Assembly: GCF_016127015.1 (NCBI RefSeq)
Contig: NZ_CP065972.1
Span: 2,232,001 to 2,296,000, forward strand
From: Corynebacterium tuberculostearicum
GTDB lineage: Bacteria; Actinomycetota; Actinomycetes; Mycobacteriales; Mycobacteriaceae
Direction of reading: 5' to 3'
DNA: 64,000 bases
Below are positions 42,711-51,406 of this stretch, piece after piece. Position 1 is the first letter of the stretch; each line of letters opens with the position of its first letter. Under the pieces are notes generated by a model. It worked only from the letters and a program-made list of their open reading frames with translations, had not been told where the DNA came from and did no database searches. The position numbers were made by a program, and so were the translations under genes.

Positions 42711-42846
42711 TACAGGTGGCGGATTTCTATAAAAGAGTTGATATAGGAGCTACCTACATCACAGAACTTACCTGTTTCGCTGCAGGTGAGAGGGTTCTTA
42801 TAGTGGCATGTGTTAATCCAATCGCATGCGAGTATGGAGGTGTTAG

Positions 42847-43521
42847 GTGGCTATTAGCGCCCTGGTGACCTTAATGGGCGTGTGGTTCGCGGCGATGGCC
42901 TCGCCGGGCCCAGACGTAGTGCAAATCATTCGCTTAGGTGCGCGTTCTACGCGCGCAGCCGTATGGGCGGCGCTTGGTAGTACCACCGGCCTTACCATTT
43001 GGACCGTGGCCTCCTTGGCGGGGCTATCCGCGCTGATTTCCGCGCACCCTGGCATCCTCGTGGCGCTACAGGTTCTCGGTGGCTGTTACCTGCTGTGGAT
43101 GGCTTATACCGCTATTACCGGTGGCATCAAAGAGCGCCGCGCGCCCGCAACCGTAGTGGGCACCGAAACCCGCGCCCCGCAGCCGCGCGGGTTTACGCCG
43201 GACGGCATTATCAAGGCGGCCACCGCCTATCGCATGGGATTCATCTGTGATCTCTCGAACCCCAAGGTGGTCATTTTCTTCGGCGCTATCTTTGCCAATT
43301 TCATTGATCCCGGCATGGGTATTGGTGCCAATCTCATGGTGGGCGCGGTTTTGATCTTGGAAAGCCTCGTACTCTTTGTGGGCGTGGCTTTGAGCACCCG
43401 CGCGGTATCGAAGTGGATGGCCAAGAATTCCGCCTGGGTGGATATTGTCAGCGGCGTGGTCTTCCTGCTGCTGGGTATCATCATCCTTTTTGAAGGAGTG
43501 CGTGGCCTTATAGCCATGTAA
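42847..43521 (+). CDS. LysE-family amino-acid or metabolite exporter
   Basis: The 224-residue protein has six membrane segments. The LysE-type lead is MASPGPDVVQIIRLGARS, followed by GLTIWTVASLAGLSALI and the middle CDLSNPKVVIFFGAIFANF. Members export amino acids or small metabolites. The GTG start follows GGAGG by 6 bases. A remnant of a related exporter lies immediately upstream. The YbjQ-like gene follows after 9 bases, so they may be transcribed together. The substrate is not known. Confidence 0.87.
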   Translation: MAISALVTLMGVWFAAMASPGPDVVQIIRLGARSTRAAVWAALGSTTGLTIWTVASLAGLSALISAHPGILVALQVLGGCYLLWMAYTAITGGIKERRAPATVVGTETRAPQPRGFTPDGIIKAATAYRMGFICDLSNPKVVIFFGAIFANFIDPGMGIGANLMVGAVLILESLVLFVGVALSTRAVSKWMAKNSAWVDIVSGVVFLLLGIIILFEGVRGLIAM

Positions 43522-43530
43522 TCTGGGTCC

Positions 43531-43860
43531 ATGATTTTTACCACTACTAATACCGTTGATGGTTATGAGATTACGGACTATATCCGCATTATCGCCGGGG
43601 AGACCGTCATCGGTATTAATATGCTGAAGGATTTCGGGGCATCCCTCCGCAATATCACCGGTGGGCGCTCCGCTGGATACGAAAGCGAAGCCATCAAGGC
43701 ACGTGAGGCGGCGCTCGATGAGCTGTGGCGCCGTGGGCAGGAGCTCGGGGCCGATGGCGTGGTGGGCATCGCCTTTGATTATTCGCCCATGGGCACCTCG
43801 AATGACATGCTGATGGTCACGGCGACCGGCACTGCGGTGAAGCTGCGCGCCCGTGATTAA
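43531..43860 (+). CDS. YbjQ-family (UPF0145) protein
   Basis: The 109-residue protein has the family pattern TTTNTVDGYEITDYIRIIAGETVIG, followed by REAALDELWRRGQELGADGVVGIAFDYSPM and a closing TGTAVKL. YbjQ proteins form a beta-alpha fold of a pentameric ring type, and some are called heavy-metal-binding, but a function has not been established. Its stop overlaps the start of the esterase gene by 8 bases. It probably belongs to the operon that starts at LysE. Confidence 0.85.
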   Translation: MIFTTTNTVDGYEITDYIRIIAGETVIGINMLKDFGASLRNITGGRSAGYESEAIKAREAALDELWRRGQELGADGVVGIAFDYSPMGTSNDMLMVTATGTAVKLRARD

Positions 43861-44788
43861 GGTAGGCAAGAAAACACTAGCCCTATGCGCTGGGTTATGC
43901 GCGGCCGCCGGGCTCATGGCAGGGTGCGAGGAAGAACCGCCGCGGCCGGGCAGCGTGCCGAATGAATCGCACGGCGCGGCCGATGGATATATCACCACGC
44001 TGCCGGACCAAGGCACAACGGCCAATGGTCGCTACCAGATCATTAACCTGCAAAATAACCGCAGCTTTGTGGTCCACGTGCCATTTAATGCGGATAAGCA
44101 CCACCGCCTGCCCGTGATCGTGGCGATGCACGGCTATGAGATGGACGCCGGCAATATGTTCAAAGGCACCGACCTCTCCCAAGGCGATGCCATCACGGTC
44201 TTCGTCCAAGGCGCGGGCAAGGCATGGGCGCCGGCACCGTATGCGGTAACCAGCTTGGACGATGATCTCAAATACGTCGATGACACGATCGATTTCGTCC
44301 GCCGTCACTATCCCGCTTCTGAGACCACTTATGGCGTGGGCTTTTCCAATGGTGGCGGGTTTGCCCGCGCGGTGACCTGCAAGCGGCCGGGCCTATTCGA
44401 GGCGGTGGCGACGGTCTCGGCGGCCAAGTATGACCGCGTGGAAAAGGACTGCGCCAGCGAAGCCACCGATTACCTGGATATTCACGGTACTGAAGACGTG
44501 CTCATGAATTACGACGGCGGACACCAGCACGGCGCGCACTACCGCTCGGTAAAGCAATCGCTGCGCGGGATTGCCAGGGAGAATGGGTGTAACCCGTTTC
44601 CAAAGAGGCGTCGGAAAGAAGCGGTGGAGCACTTTACCTGGCGGGTATGTGATGCGCGCACCGAGCAATACACCATCCACGGTGGCACGCACACGTGGAA
44701 TGGCGGGGCCACGGACCATTCCGGGCTGGTGAGGGCGGAGTGGACCACCGATACGGTCCTGGATTTCTTCCATATCGCCCACCCGTAG
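43853..44788 (+). CDS. LpqC-like lipoprotein esterase (PHB depolymerase family)
   Basis: The 311-residue protein has a lipoprotein signal peptide with the lipobox GLMAGC (Cys about 25). A catalytic domain of the polyhydroxybutyrate-depolymerase/feruloyl-esterase family follows: VIVAMHGYEMDAGNM (oxyanion loop), GVGFSNGGGFAR (nucleophile Ser), DIHGTEDVLMNYDGG (acid) and GGTHTWNGG (His). It is probably anchored outside the membrane and hydrolyses an ester. It starts at a GTG inside the end of the YbjQ gene. Confidence 0.86.
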   Translation: MIKVGKKTLALCAGLCAAAGLMAGCEEEPPRPGSVPNESHGAADGYITTLPDQGTTANGRYQIINLQNNRSFVVHVPFNADKHHRLPVIVAMHGYEMDAGNMFKGTDLSQGDAITVFVQGAGKAWAPAPYAVTSLDDDLKYVDDTIDFVRRHYPASETTYGVGFSNGGGFARAVTCKRPGLFEAVATVSAAKYDRVEKDCASEATDYLDIHGTEDVLMNYDGGHQHGAHYRSVKQSLRGIARENGCNPFPKRRRKEAVEHFTWRVCDARTEQYTIHGGTHTWNGGATDHSGLVRAEWTTDTVLDFFHIAHP

Positions 44789-44823
44789 CTATAGCCGCGC
44801 GCGGGCTGGGTAAGCTGGGCGGC

Positions 44824-45108
44824 ATGCTAGACATTCCTATCAACGGCGACTCCATCAAATTGGGCCAGTTCATCAAGCTGGCCAGCTTGGTGGCTACCGG
44901 CGGCGAGGCTAAAGAACTCATCGCAGAAGGCGTGGTCACGGTCAATGGCGAACCCGAAACGCGCCGGGGTGCCATGCTCTGCCCAGGCGACGAGGTGTGC
45001 ATCGAGGATGCTTGCGCGCGCGTGGGCGAGCCGGATGATGACGATGATTACTTTGATGAAGCCACAGCCGACGATGACTTTGATCCGGAAATGTGGAGGA
45101 ATATGTAG
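44824..45108 (+). CDS. S4-domain RNA-binding protein
   Basis: The 94-residue protein has an S4-type RNA-binding fold: IKLGQFIKLASLVATGGEAKELIAEGVVTVNGEPE and RRGAMLCPGDEV. An acidic tail with DDDDDYFDEATADDD follows. Similar small S4 proteins bind rRNA or tRNA near the ribosome. Start at 44824 is preferred since the longer frame from 44695 runs inside the esterase gene. The next gene starts right after its stop. Confidence 0.85.
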   Translation: MLDIPINGDSIKLGQFIKLASLVATGGEAKELIAEGVVTVNGEPETRRGAMLCPGDEVCIEDACARVGEPDDDDDYFDEATADDDFDPEMWRNM

Positions 45109-45936
45109 ATGCCAGCATTCGAAGCTGAAGTGGGCATGCCCTACTGGATTGACCTGACCACCTCGGACCCGCGCAAGTCCGCACACTTTTACGAGCAGGT
45201 GCTGGGCTGGGAAATTTCCGCCGAGTCCGGCGAAGATAATCCGTACCAGATGGCGCGCCTGCAGGGCCTGCCCATCGCCGGGCTGATCCCGCAGCCGGAG
45301 GAGGCCCCCATGCCGGATACGTGGGTGACCTACTTCCTGTCCAAGGACATCGCGGGCGATTGCCAACGCGCGCAGAACCTGGGTGGGCGCGTTTTGGCGG
45401 AGCCGCAGCAGGTGCAGCTGGGGCACATGGCCCTGCTTGTCGACGCCGCCGGGGGCATGTTCGGCCTCATCCAACCCGCCGGCCCGGAGCACTTCGTGGC
45501 CGCCGGCGAGCCCGGCACCCCAGTCTGGCACGAGCTCACCGCTACCTCGGGCTTCCAGAGCGCGATGGATTTTTATGGCGAGTTATTCAACTGGGAGATC
45601 CGCGCCATGCAGTCCGAGGATGAGAACTTTATCTACGCCACCGCGGAAGAAGACGGTGCGCCGTTTGCCGGCCTGTGGAACGCCGAGGGGCAGTTCCCGC
45701 CGCAGGTCCCGAGTTTCTGGCAGACCTATTTGGGTGTGCGCGATATCGACGCCGCTGCGAAGAAGGCCGTGGAATTAGGCGGCGAGGTCATCCGCGAACC
45801 GTGGGATTCGCCCTTCGGCCGCATGTGCCTTTTGGCCGATTCCACCGGTGCAACCATCACCCTCACCGAGGTCGAAGACGCCCCCGAAGAAGAGCCCACC
45901 GAGTCGGATGATGTGCTGGGCCTCGACCCGCAATAA
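45109..45936 (+). CDS. VOC-family protein with two glyoxalase-like domains
   Basis: The 275-residue protein has two tandem VOC domains. The first begins GMPYWIDLTTSDPRKSAHFYEQVLGWE and the second begins PVWHELTATSGFQSAMDFYGELFNWE. The metal-ligand positions are only partly kept. The family includes glyoxalases, dioxygenases and resistance proteins, so the reaction is not known. GGAGG lies upstream. It follows the S4 gene without a gap and is 5 bases before the ATL gene. Confidence 0.85.
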   Translation: MPAFEAEVGMPYWIDLTTSDPRKSAHFYEQVLGWEISAESGEDNPYQMARLQGLPIAGLIPQPEEAPMPDTWVTYFLSKDIAGDCQRAQNLGGRVLAEPQQVQLGHMALLVDAAGGMFGLIQPAGPEHFVAAGEPGTPVWHELTATSGFQSAMDFYGELFNWEIRAMQSEDENFIYATAEEDGAPFAGLWNAEGQFPPQVPSFWQTYLGVRDIDAAAKKAVELGGEVIREPWDSPFGRMCLLADSTGATITLTEVEDAPEEEPTESDDVLGLDPQ

Positions 45937-45941
45937 TTGCG

Positions 45942-46247
45942 ATGAGTGAATCGCCACTGGTCAAGCGCATATTAGCGGTTGTTGCCGTGATTCCGCCCGG
46001 TAACGTCACCTCCTATGGTGAGGTGGCCAAGGTGGCCGGCTGCGGTGCGCGCAACGTCGGCACCGTGTTAAAGCGCCACGGCGCCAGTACCGCCTGGTGG
46101 CGCGTTGTCCGCGCCGATGGTGCCTCCCACGATCCCGCCCGCGCCGCGGAGTTCTGGGATCGCGAGGCCATCGCGCACGCCAACGGCCGCGTTGAAATGC
46201 ACGAGCACGGAATCGACGCCCGCGAATTACAGGAGTTGATGGAGTGA
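45942..46247 (+). CDS. Alkyltransferase-like (ATL) DNA-binding protein
   Basis: The 101-residue protein resembles the C-terminal domain of O6-alkylguanine-DNA alkyltransferase, with the DNA-binding helix SYGEVAKVAGCGARNVGTVLKRH. The PCHRV active-site motif is replaced by AWWRVVRADG, so the alkyl-accepting Cys is missing (Trp in its place). ATL proteins bind alkylated bases and recruit nucleotide excision repair rather than transfer the alkyl group. Its stop overlaps the first SMR gene start (GTGA). Confidence 0.86.
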   Translation: MSESPLVKRILAVVAVIPPGNVTSYGEVAKVAGCGARNVGTVLKRHGASTAWWRVVRADGASHDPARAAEFWDREAIAHANGRVEMHEHGIDARELQELME

Positions 46248-46603
46248 GGGCCTGGGTCATTCTCTTTCTCGCGATTGCCAGCGAAGTCGCGGGCACCGTC
46301 GCGCTGAAGTACGCCGTAGAGCATGTCTGGATCTACGGCGTGGCCGCCTTCTGCTTCATCCTTGCTTTTGTGCTCCTGCACCGCGTGATGCAAGAAGGCG
46401 TCAACGTGGGTGTGGCTTATGGACTCTGGGCATCCGGCGGGGTCATTTCCACCGCATTGCTGTCCGCCGCGCTATTTGGCGAGCCGCTCGGCGCAGTAAA
46501 ACTTGCCGGAATCGCACTCATTATGGCCGGCGTATTCTGCGTGGAAATGGGTGCGAAACCAGACGAGGAACAAGACCACACTGTGGAGGTGGCTCCACAG
46601 TGA
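46244..46603 (+). CDS. SMR-family multidrug efflux subunit 1
   Basis: The 119-residue protein has four membrane segments and the key membrane Glu in FLAIASEVAGTVALKYA near the N-terminus, as in EmrE-type transporters. The motif GVAYGLWASGGVI is also present. It starts at a GTG overlapping the ATL stop. The next gene starts inside its stop codon (GTGA again), so the two subunits are made together and probably form a heterodimer, as in the YkkCD type. A charged tail (EMGAKPDEEQDHTVEV) distinguishes it from its partner. Confidence 0.88.
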   Translation: MRAWVILFLAIASEVAGTVALKYAVEHVWIYGVAAFCFILAFVLLHRVMQEGVNVGVAYGLWASGGVISTALLSAALFGEPLGAVKLAGIALIMAGVFCVEMGAKPDEEQDHTVEVAPQ

Positions 46604-46917
46604 TTTGGTTCCTTCTTTTCCTCGCCACCGCCATCGAGGTTTCCGGCACGCTGTGCCTGCGCATGTCCGCGGTAACCGGCCGCCGATTCTGGGTGGCGCT
46701 CGTTGCCCTGTGTTATGTCTCTGCCTACGGCTTTTTGGCGCTCGTGCTCAAGGCCGGCATGGATCTCGGCGTGGCCTACGGCATCTGGGCTGCCACTGGC
46801 GTTGCGCTTACCGCCATCGCCTCATACCTCCTATTCAAGGAGCCGTTTACTTGGTTAAAATCTCTGGGCGTGGTGCTCATTGTCGGGGGAGTGCTGCTCG
46901 TAGAAGCCGGGGCGTAG
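46600..46917 (+). CDS. SMR-family multidrug efflux subunit 2
   Basis: The 105-residue protein has four membrane segments and the membrane Glu in FLATAIEVSGTLCLRMS. GVAYGIWAATGVALTAIAS matches its partner. It starts within the stop codon of the first subunit. Together they would expel cationic drugs or quaternary compounds. The operon ends at a bidirectional terminator (46929-46981) shared with the convergent PrsW gene. Confidence 0.88.
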   Translation: MIWFLLFLATAIEVSGTLCLRMSAVTGRRFWVALVALCYVSAYGFLALVLKAGMDLGVAYGIWAATGVALTAIASYLLFKEPFTWLKSLGVVLIVGGVLLVEAGA

Positions 46918-46928
46918 CACTGACAAAA

Positions 46929-46981
46929 CAAGCACGTTTCGTCTCTCACGGGGTGTGAAAAGGGCGAAACGTGCTTGCTTT
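46929..46981. terminator. Bidirectional intrinsic terminator between SMR and PrsW genes
   Basis: CAAGCACGTTTCG (46929-46941) pairs perfectly with CGAAACGTGCTTG (46965-46977), a 13-bp stem with a 23-base loop. CTTT follows on the right, and AAAA lies on the left for leftward transcripts. Confidence 0.8.
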
Positions 46982-46999
46982 ACAGAATGGTTGGTGGCT

Positions 47000-47851
47000 T
47001 TAGTGCACGAAGGCGAGGGCGTCTTCAGCGGTGCTGTGGCTGTAGCTCTCATCGGTCTTGGCGAGCATATTGCCGCGCAGCACCAGCCAGATGCTCAGCG
47101 GGTAAAGAATAAGCGCCACGACAACGGCTTGGATGATCGAGGCCACCTCGGAATCGTGCAGGTAGTTCCAGCAAAAGTGGAGGAGAAAAGCGGCGGCTAG
47201 GCAGCCGAGAAAGACGCCGAGGCGCCACCACAGCGGCTTGGCGGCGGCATAGAGCGCCCAGCCGATGCCCCAACCAGCCAGTGCGGTGAGCAAGACGTGT
47301 AGGCCAGGGCCGGCTACAAGGCGCAGACCCCACATCTCACATAAGCCTTGGATATCGCTATTGGGGTGCATGGTGGCACCCATGGCGCCGTAGAGGATGT
47401 TTTCGCAGGCCTCGAAGCCCAGGCCCACCACTGCGCCCACCATCCAGCCATGCCACGGGCGGTTGAGTTGGCGGAAGGACATGAGCACGAAGATAACGCC
47501 GGTGGCCTTGGAGATTTCCTCTGGGTAGGCGCCGCTCCAGGACATCATGGCATCGACCCAGCCGGTGCCGATGGCGAGCTGCATGACAGGACCGGAGCTG
47601 ATAAGCGCTAAGGCTACGGCCACCCCGCCGCCCCAAAGGAAAGCCAGTAGGGCCCACAGGCGCGCCGGGCGTGCCCACATGGGGCTGCGTTGCAGCAGGT
47701 AGATGACCAACGCTACGAGCACGGCGGCGATAAGCAGGCTGAGCAGGCCCATCAGGGGAGAGATTAAGAATGTGCTCAGCGTCTGGACCAAGAACGCGAT
47801 GAGTCCAATGCCGGAGAGGATCCACAGCGTGGTGCGAAAGAGCTTGGACAT
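47000..47851 (-). CDS. PrsW-family intramembrane metalloprotease-like protein (cassette 2)
   Basis: The 283-residue membrane protein has the PrsW-type residues in order: PEEISK with Glu111, Glu112 and Lys115; Glu150-Asn151 in FEACEN; His185 in GPGLHVLL; and His225 with Asn229 in HFCWN. It is a paralogue of the gene at 6957-7757 in motif order and topology. The gene encoding an exported Cys-pair protein ends exactly where it starts, so the two are co-transcribed. Its substrate is unknown. The C-terminus carries a polar tail (KTDESYSHSTAEDA). Confidence 0.82.
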   Translation of the reverse strand: MSKLFRTTLWILSGIGLIAFLVQTLSTFLISPLMGLLSLLIAAVLVALVIYLLQRSPMWARPARLWALLAFLWGGGVAVALALISSGPVMQLAIGTGWVDAMMSWSGAYPEEISKATGVIFVLMSFRQLNRPWHGWMVGAVVGLGFEACENILYGAMGATMHPNSDIQGLCEMWGLRLVAGPGLHVLLTALAGWGIGWALYAAAKPLWWRLGVFLGCLAAAFLLHFCWNYLHDSEVASIIQAVVVALILYPLSIWLVLRGNMLAKTDESYSHSTAEDALAFVH

Positions 47852-48433
47852 CTAGTACATCAACTCCCCGGAGAAGTCAGCGAATTCTGCATCAGCATCG
47901 GCGGGTAATTCCTCTTGGCCGAAGGCATGCCAGATGCGCGAGGTGGTGGCTCGGGCTTGATCGCCCTTTCCGGTCACGGTGACCACCCAATCTTTGTTTT
48001 CGTCTTCGCCGGTGCCGTCGAGGGAGAGGGCGGCGGTGGAGGAGGGGGCGTCGGCAAGCAGGAGTGCTCCATTCGTGCCGTCGAAGGTAGGGGCGTCGGC
48101 CGGCAGGGAAGTCATGGCGAGGGCGCGGACCATGCGGCGCAAGGTGGTGGCATCGTCCTTGGCATCCTCGGTGAGGGTGGCCTGTACGCTGACATCGCCG
48201 CAGATCCAGCCGATGCTGGCGAGGGATTCATAATCTCGCTCGCAGTAGAGATCGGGAACGTCAATCTCCCAGTCCTGGCTGGGCTCGGTCAGGGTGACCT
48301 GCTCGACGTCTGCGGAGGAATCCGCCAGCGCCGCCTGCACAATTGTGGGCAGAGCGAGAACCACCGCCACGAACGCAATAACGGCGAGGAAAAGGCGCCG
48401 CGGATGCGCTGGAGGAAAGCGATAAAATTCCAT
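47852..48433 (-). CDS. Exported or anchored Cys-pair protein coupled to PrsW (cassette 2)
   Basis: The 193-residue protein has one N-terminal membrane segment (about 13-35) followed by an extracytoplasmic body. It has VPDLYC (Cys64), WICGD (Cys78), then a helical stretch DDATTLRRMVRALAMTSLPAD. The Cys spacing (14) and surrounding pattern match the protein at 7754-8188 (IPGLSC, WDC, spacing 15, then QATRRYLRAMGEGTAMPEG). The start at 48433 has GGTGTGGGC upstream; a frame from 48493 would overlap the divergent M13 gene. No named family is recognised. Confidence 0.68.
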   Translation of the reverse strand: MEFYRFPPAHPRRLFLAVIAFVAVVLALPTIVQAALADSSADVEQVTLTEPSQDWEIDVPDLYCERDYESLASIGWICGDVSVQATLTEDAKDDATTLRRMVRALAMTSLPADAPTFDGTNGALLLADAPSSTAALSLDGTGEDENKDWVVTVTGKGDQARATTSRIWHAFGQEELPADADAEFADFSGELMY

Positions 48434-48475
48434 AGCCCACACCTTATCTTGCTGCTTTGACCTAGAGTGGCAAGC

Positions 48476-50410
48476 ATGAAAGATCTTTATCAACTAGTCA
48501 ATGGACCCTGGCTGGAAAGCCACGTCATTCCCGATGATCGCGGCGTGGATGGCACCTTCCACGCGCTGCGCGATGAGGCGGAGGAACTCGTGCACGAGAT
48601 CGTGGACAAGGACACCGGCCGCCCGGGCAAGCTCTATGCCTCCTTTATGGATACCGAGGGGGTCAACGCGGCCGGCATGGCTCCATTGGACGCGGATCTG
48701 GACCGCCTGAGCGCGGCCGGCCCAGAGGAACTGGCGCAGCGCCTGGGTGAACTTGAGCGCACCGGCGTCGGCTCCCCGGTGACCTTCTGGGTATCCAAGG
48801 ACTCCGGTTCCGAGGACGCCATTGCTTATGTCATCCAATCCGGCCTGGGCCTGCCGGATGAGGCTTATTACCGCGAGGAAGCCCACGCGGAAACGCTGAG
48901 CGCTTATGAAAAGCACGTGGCCGAGATGCTGGAATTCCTCGACCCAGCCCGCCTCTTTGGCCTGGGCGCCGAGGTAGCCGCCCATCGCATCGTCGGCTTG
49001 GAAAAGGAGCTGGCCGCTGGCCATTGGGACGTGGTCTCCACCCGCGATGCGGTTAAGACCTATAACCCGTGCGAGTTTAGCGAGCTGCCCACCATGACCC
49101 GCGCTTTGCTCTCCGGCGGCAACCTGCCAGAGCACCGCGTGGTCAATATGATGCCGTCTTATCTCGAGCACTTCGAGAGCCTCTTTACCTCCGAGCGCAT
49201 GGCCGATTGGCAGCTGTGGGCCACCTGGCACATCCTGCGCTCCCACGCGGCTATGCTGCCCGAGGAAGTAGGCGCGAAGAACTTCGAGTTCTATGGCACC
49301 AAGCTCTCCGGCGCTACCCAGCAGCGCGACCGCTGGAAGCGCGCCGTGGGCTTGGCCGAATCCCTCGTGGGCGAAGAGATTGGCCAAGTATTCGTGGAAA
49401 AGCACTTCCCGGCCTCCTCCAAGCGTGAGATGGATGAGCTGGTGGACTACCTCATCGCTGCCTACCGCGAGCGCATCTCTCAGCTGGAGTGGATGACGCC
49501 GGCCACCCGCGAGCGCGCGCTGGAAAAGCTCTCCCAGTTCAAGGCCAAGATTGGCTTCCCGGATTCCTGGCGCGATTACTCTGGCCTCGAGGTCTCCGCT
49601 AAGGGTGGGGACCTGCTGGCTAATGCCCGCGCTGGCTCCGCTTTCTCCCATGACTTTGAGCTGGCCAAGATTGGCAAGCCAGCTGACCGTAATGAGTGGG
49701 TGACCACCCCGCAGACGGTCAACGCCTTTTATAACCCAGTGGTCAATGACATCACCTTCCCGGCAGCTATCCTGCGCCCGCCGTTCTATAACCCAGAGGC
49801 CGATGCCGCAGAAAACTTTGGCGCCATCGGTGCCGTCATCGGCCACGAGATTGGTCATGGCTTTGATGATCAGGGCTCGCAGTTTGACGGCCAGGGCAAC
49901 CTGAATTCCTGGTGGTCCGATGAGGACCGCGCCGCCTTTGAAAAGCTCACCGCCAAGCTGGTGGAGCAATTCAACGGCCAAGTGCCGACGGTGCTCAAGG
50001 AAGCCGGCATCGAATCCACCGGTGTAAATGGCAGCTTCACCCTGGGTGAAAATATCGGTGACCTAGGCGGTTTGGGTATCGCTGTGGTGGCTTTCAAGAA
50101 CTACTGCGCCGATAAGGGCATTGACCTGCAGGGCAAGGAGGAGAAGTTCGAGGTAGATGGAGCCGAGCCAGAGCTGGCCGAGCACACCTACAACGGCCTA
50201 CAACGCTTCTTCCTCGCCTGGGCCCGCGTTTGGCGCACCGCCATCCGCCCGGAGATGGCCACCCAGTACCTGGCCATTGATCCGCACTCGCCGGCGGAGT
50301 TCCGCTGCAACCTCATTGCGGCCAATATTGCGGAGTTCTACGAGGCCTTTGAGGTTGCAGAGGATTCTGCCATGTATATTGCGCCAGAGGATCGCGTCAC
50401 CATCTGGTAA
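48476..50410 (+). CDS. M13-family zinc metallopeptidase (PepO/neprilysin-like)
   Basis: The 644-residue protein has the zinc motif HEIGH (His457, Glu458, His461) in VIGHEIGHGFDDQGSQFD. A third ligand Glu and Asp occur in ENIGDLGGLGIAVVAF. The NAFYNPVVNDITFPAAILRPPFY block is typical of M13 peptidases. It has no signal peptide, so it is likely cytoplasmic, where PepO-type enzymes degrade peptides. The start at 48476 is chosen over a GTG nine bases earlier since it is an ATG and leaves a plausible leader. Confidence 0.9.
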   Translation: MKDLYQLVNGPWLESHVIPDDRGVDGTFHALRDEAEELVHEIVDKDTGRPGKLYASFMDTEGVNAAGMAPLDADLDRLSAAGPEELAQRLGELERTGVGSPVTFWVSKDSGSEDAIAYVIQSGLGLPDEAYYREEAHAETLSAYEKHVAEMLEFLDPARLFGLGAEVAAHRIVGLEKELAAGHWDVVSTRDAVKTYNPCEFSELPTMTRALLSGGNLPEHRVVNMMPSYLEHFESLFTSERMADWQLWATWHILRSHAAMLPEEVGAKNFEFYGTKLSGATQQRDRWKRAVGLAESLVGEEIGQVFVEKHFPASSKREMDELVDYLIAAYRERISQLEWMTPATRERALEKLSQFKAKIGFPDSWRDYSGLEVSAKGGDLLANARAGSAFSHDFELAKIGKPADRNEWVTTPQTVNAFYNPVVNDITFPAAILRPPFYNPEADAAENFGAIGAVIGHEIGHGFDDQGSQFDGQGNLNSWWSDEDRAAFEKLTAKLVEQFNGQVPTVLKEAGIESTGVNGSFTLGENIGDLGGLGIAVVAFKNYCADKGIDLQGKEEKFEVDGAEPELAEHTYNGLQRFFLAWARVWRTAIRPEMATQYLAIDPHSPAEFRCNLIAANIAEFYEAFEVAEDSAMYIAPEDRVTIW

Positions 50411-50449
50411 CCCTTTCCGCCGGTAGGCGGTGCGCGTAGGCTCGGTGGC

Positions 50450-51343
50450 ATGACTAACGCAGACGCTAACCAGGACCCGCACCGCCCGCTGGAGCCCGGC
50501 CAAGTGTGGCACATCGGCGGTCAGGACCGTCAGATGGAGGAGAAGGAACAGCTCGAGCAGCTCGTTGCCTATATCGATGCCCACTATGACACCCCGGATT
50601 TCCGCCCGCCGTGGGCCGGGGGCGGCTCCCCTGAGGCGGACCAATATTGCGCGCTCTTGCCGGATCGCATTACCCATGCGGCAATGATGGTGCTCGGTAC
50701 TGCGGTGGACCATGCGCTACCGGGCACTGCGTACACGGAGGGTATTAGCGTAGAAGAGTCTGAGGTGGGCGCCATCTTCCAGCCCACAAAGCCAACCGGC
50801 CGTTGGGCGGTCTCGCTGCATTCGGGCGGTTGGTGGCGCGGTGACGGTCAGGCGTTGGAGATGCAGTGGCGCCCCGAGGTAGCCGCCGCCGCGCAGCTAT
50901 CCGGCACCACCATTATTGACGTGGATTATCCGCTCGCTCCCGAGCACACCGTGGCGGAGATGGTCACTGCCGTGCAGCAGGCCATTGACTATGCCCGCGC
51001 GCAGGGCGCTTCTAGCGTTACTACCTGGGGGTATTCTTCCGGCGGGGCGCTGGCGGCGCTCGTGCCTGCCGACGCCCTCCTGCTCACCTTCCCCGATTTC
51101 GGCGCCCTTGCACATCTGCCGGAGGAGCTGCGCGCCGGATACGACATCCCGACGGACCTATCTGAGCTAGGTCCGCACACCTTCGTGCAAACCGCAACCG
51201 AGGATGAGATTGCCGCGCGTGTTTCCGTGCCAGGTGCCGCCGCGCGCGATTATGTTTCCACCCACCGCGTGTCCACCCCGGCGGTGGCGCGGCAGCGCGT
51301 GCGGGATGCGGCCGCATTCCTGGCAGGCGAGCTAGAAAAATAA
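50450..51343 (+). CDS. Alpha/beta-hydrolase (HSL-like esterase)
   Basis: The 297-residue protein has the oxyanion motif LHSGGWWRGDG (HGG-like), the nucleophile in TWGYSSGGALAAL and VDYPLAPEHTVAEMV in front, the pattern of hormone-sensitive-lipase-type esterases. A conserved acidic residue and His follow in the C-terminal part. No signal peptide. It may hydrolyse short-chain esters. It follows the M13 gene by 39 bases and precedes the PepSY protein by 63 bases. Confidence 0.82.
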   Translation: MTNADANQDPHRPLEPGQVWHIGGQDRQMEEKEQLEQLVAYIDAHYDTPDFRPPWAGGGSPEADQYCALLPDRITHAAMMVLGTAVDHALPGTAYTEGISVEESEVGAIFQPTKPTGRWAVSLHSGGWWRGDGQALEMQWRPEVAAAAQLSGTTIIDVDYPLAPEHTVAEMVTAVQQAIDYARAQGASSVTTWGYSSGGALAALVPADALLLTFPDFGALAHLPEELRAGYDIPTDLSELGPHTFVQTATEDEIAARVSVPGAAARDYVSTHRVSTPAVARQRVRDAAAFLAGELEK

Positions 51344-51371
51344 CAATTCCCTGGAGGTTCCATGCTAAAAA

Positions 51372-51404
51372 GGAACTAGTTTCAATAGGAGTGCGACTAG
51401 TTCC
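51372..51404 (+). promoter_or_regulatory. Inverted repeat surrounding the PepSY ribosome site
   Basis: GGAACTAGT (51372-51380) and ACTAGTTCC (51396-51404) form a perfect 9-bp inverted repeat with a 15-base centre. The centre holds AATAGGAG, the ribosome site for the ATG at 51407. It could be an operator or an RNA stem that controls access to the ribosome site. Confidence 0.45.
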
Positions 51405-51406
51405 GC

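Noticed and set aside
48494..49981. A 495-residue leftward frame across the M13 peptidase
   Set aside because: Antisense to a gene with the complete zinc motif.
50415..50432. Small hairpin CCGCC/GGCGG after the M13 peptidase
   Set aside because: Stem of only five pairs, no T-run; too weak to call a terminator.
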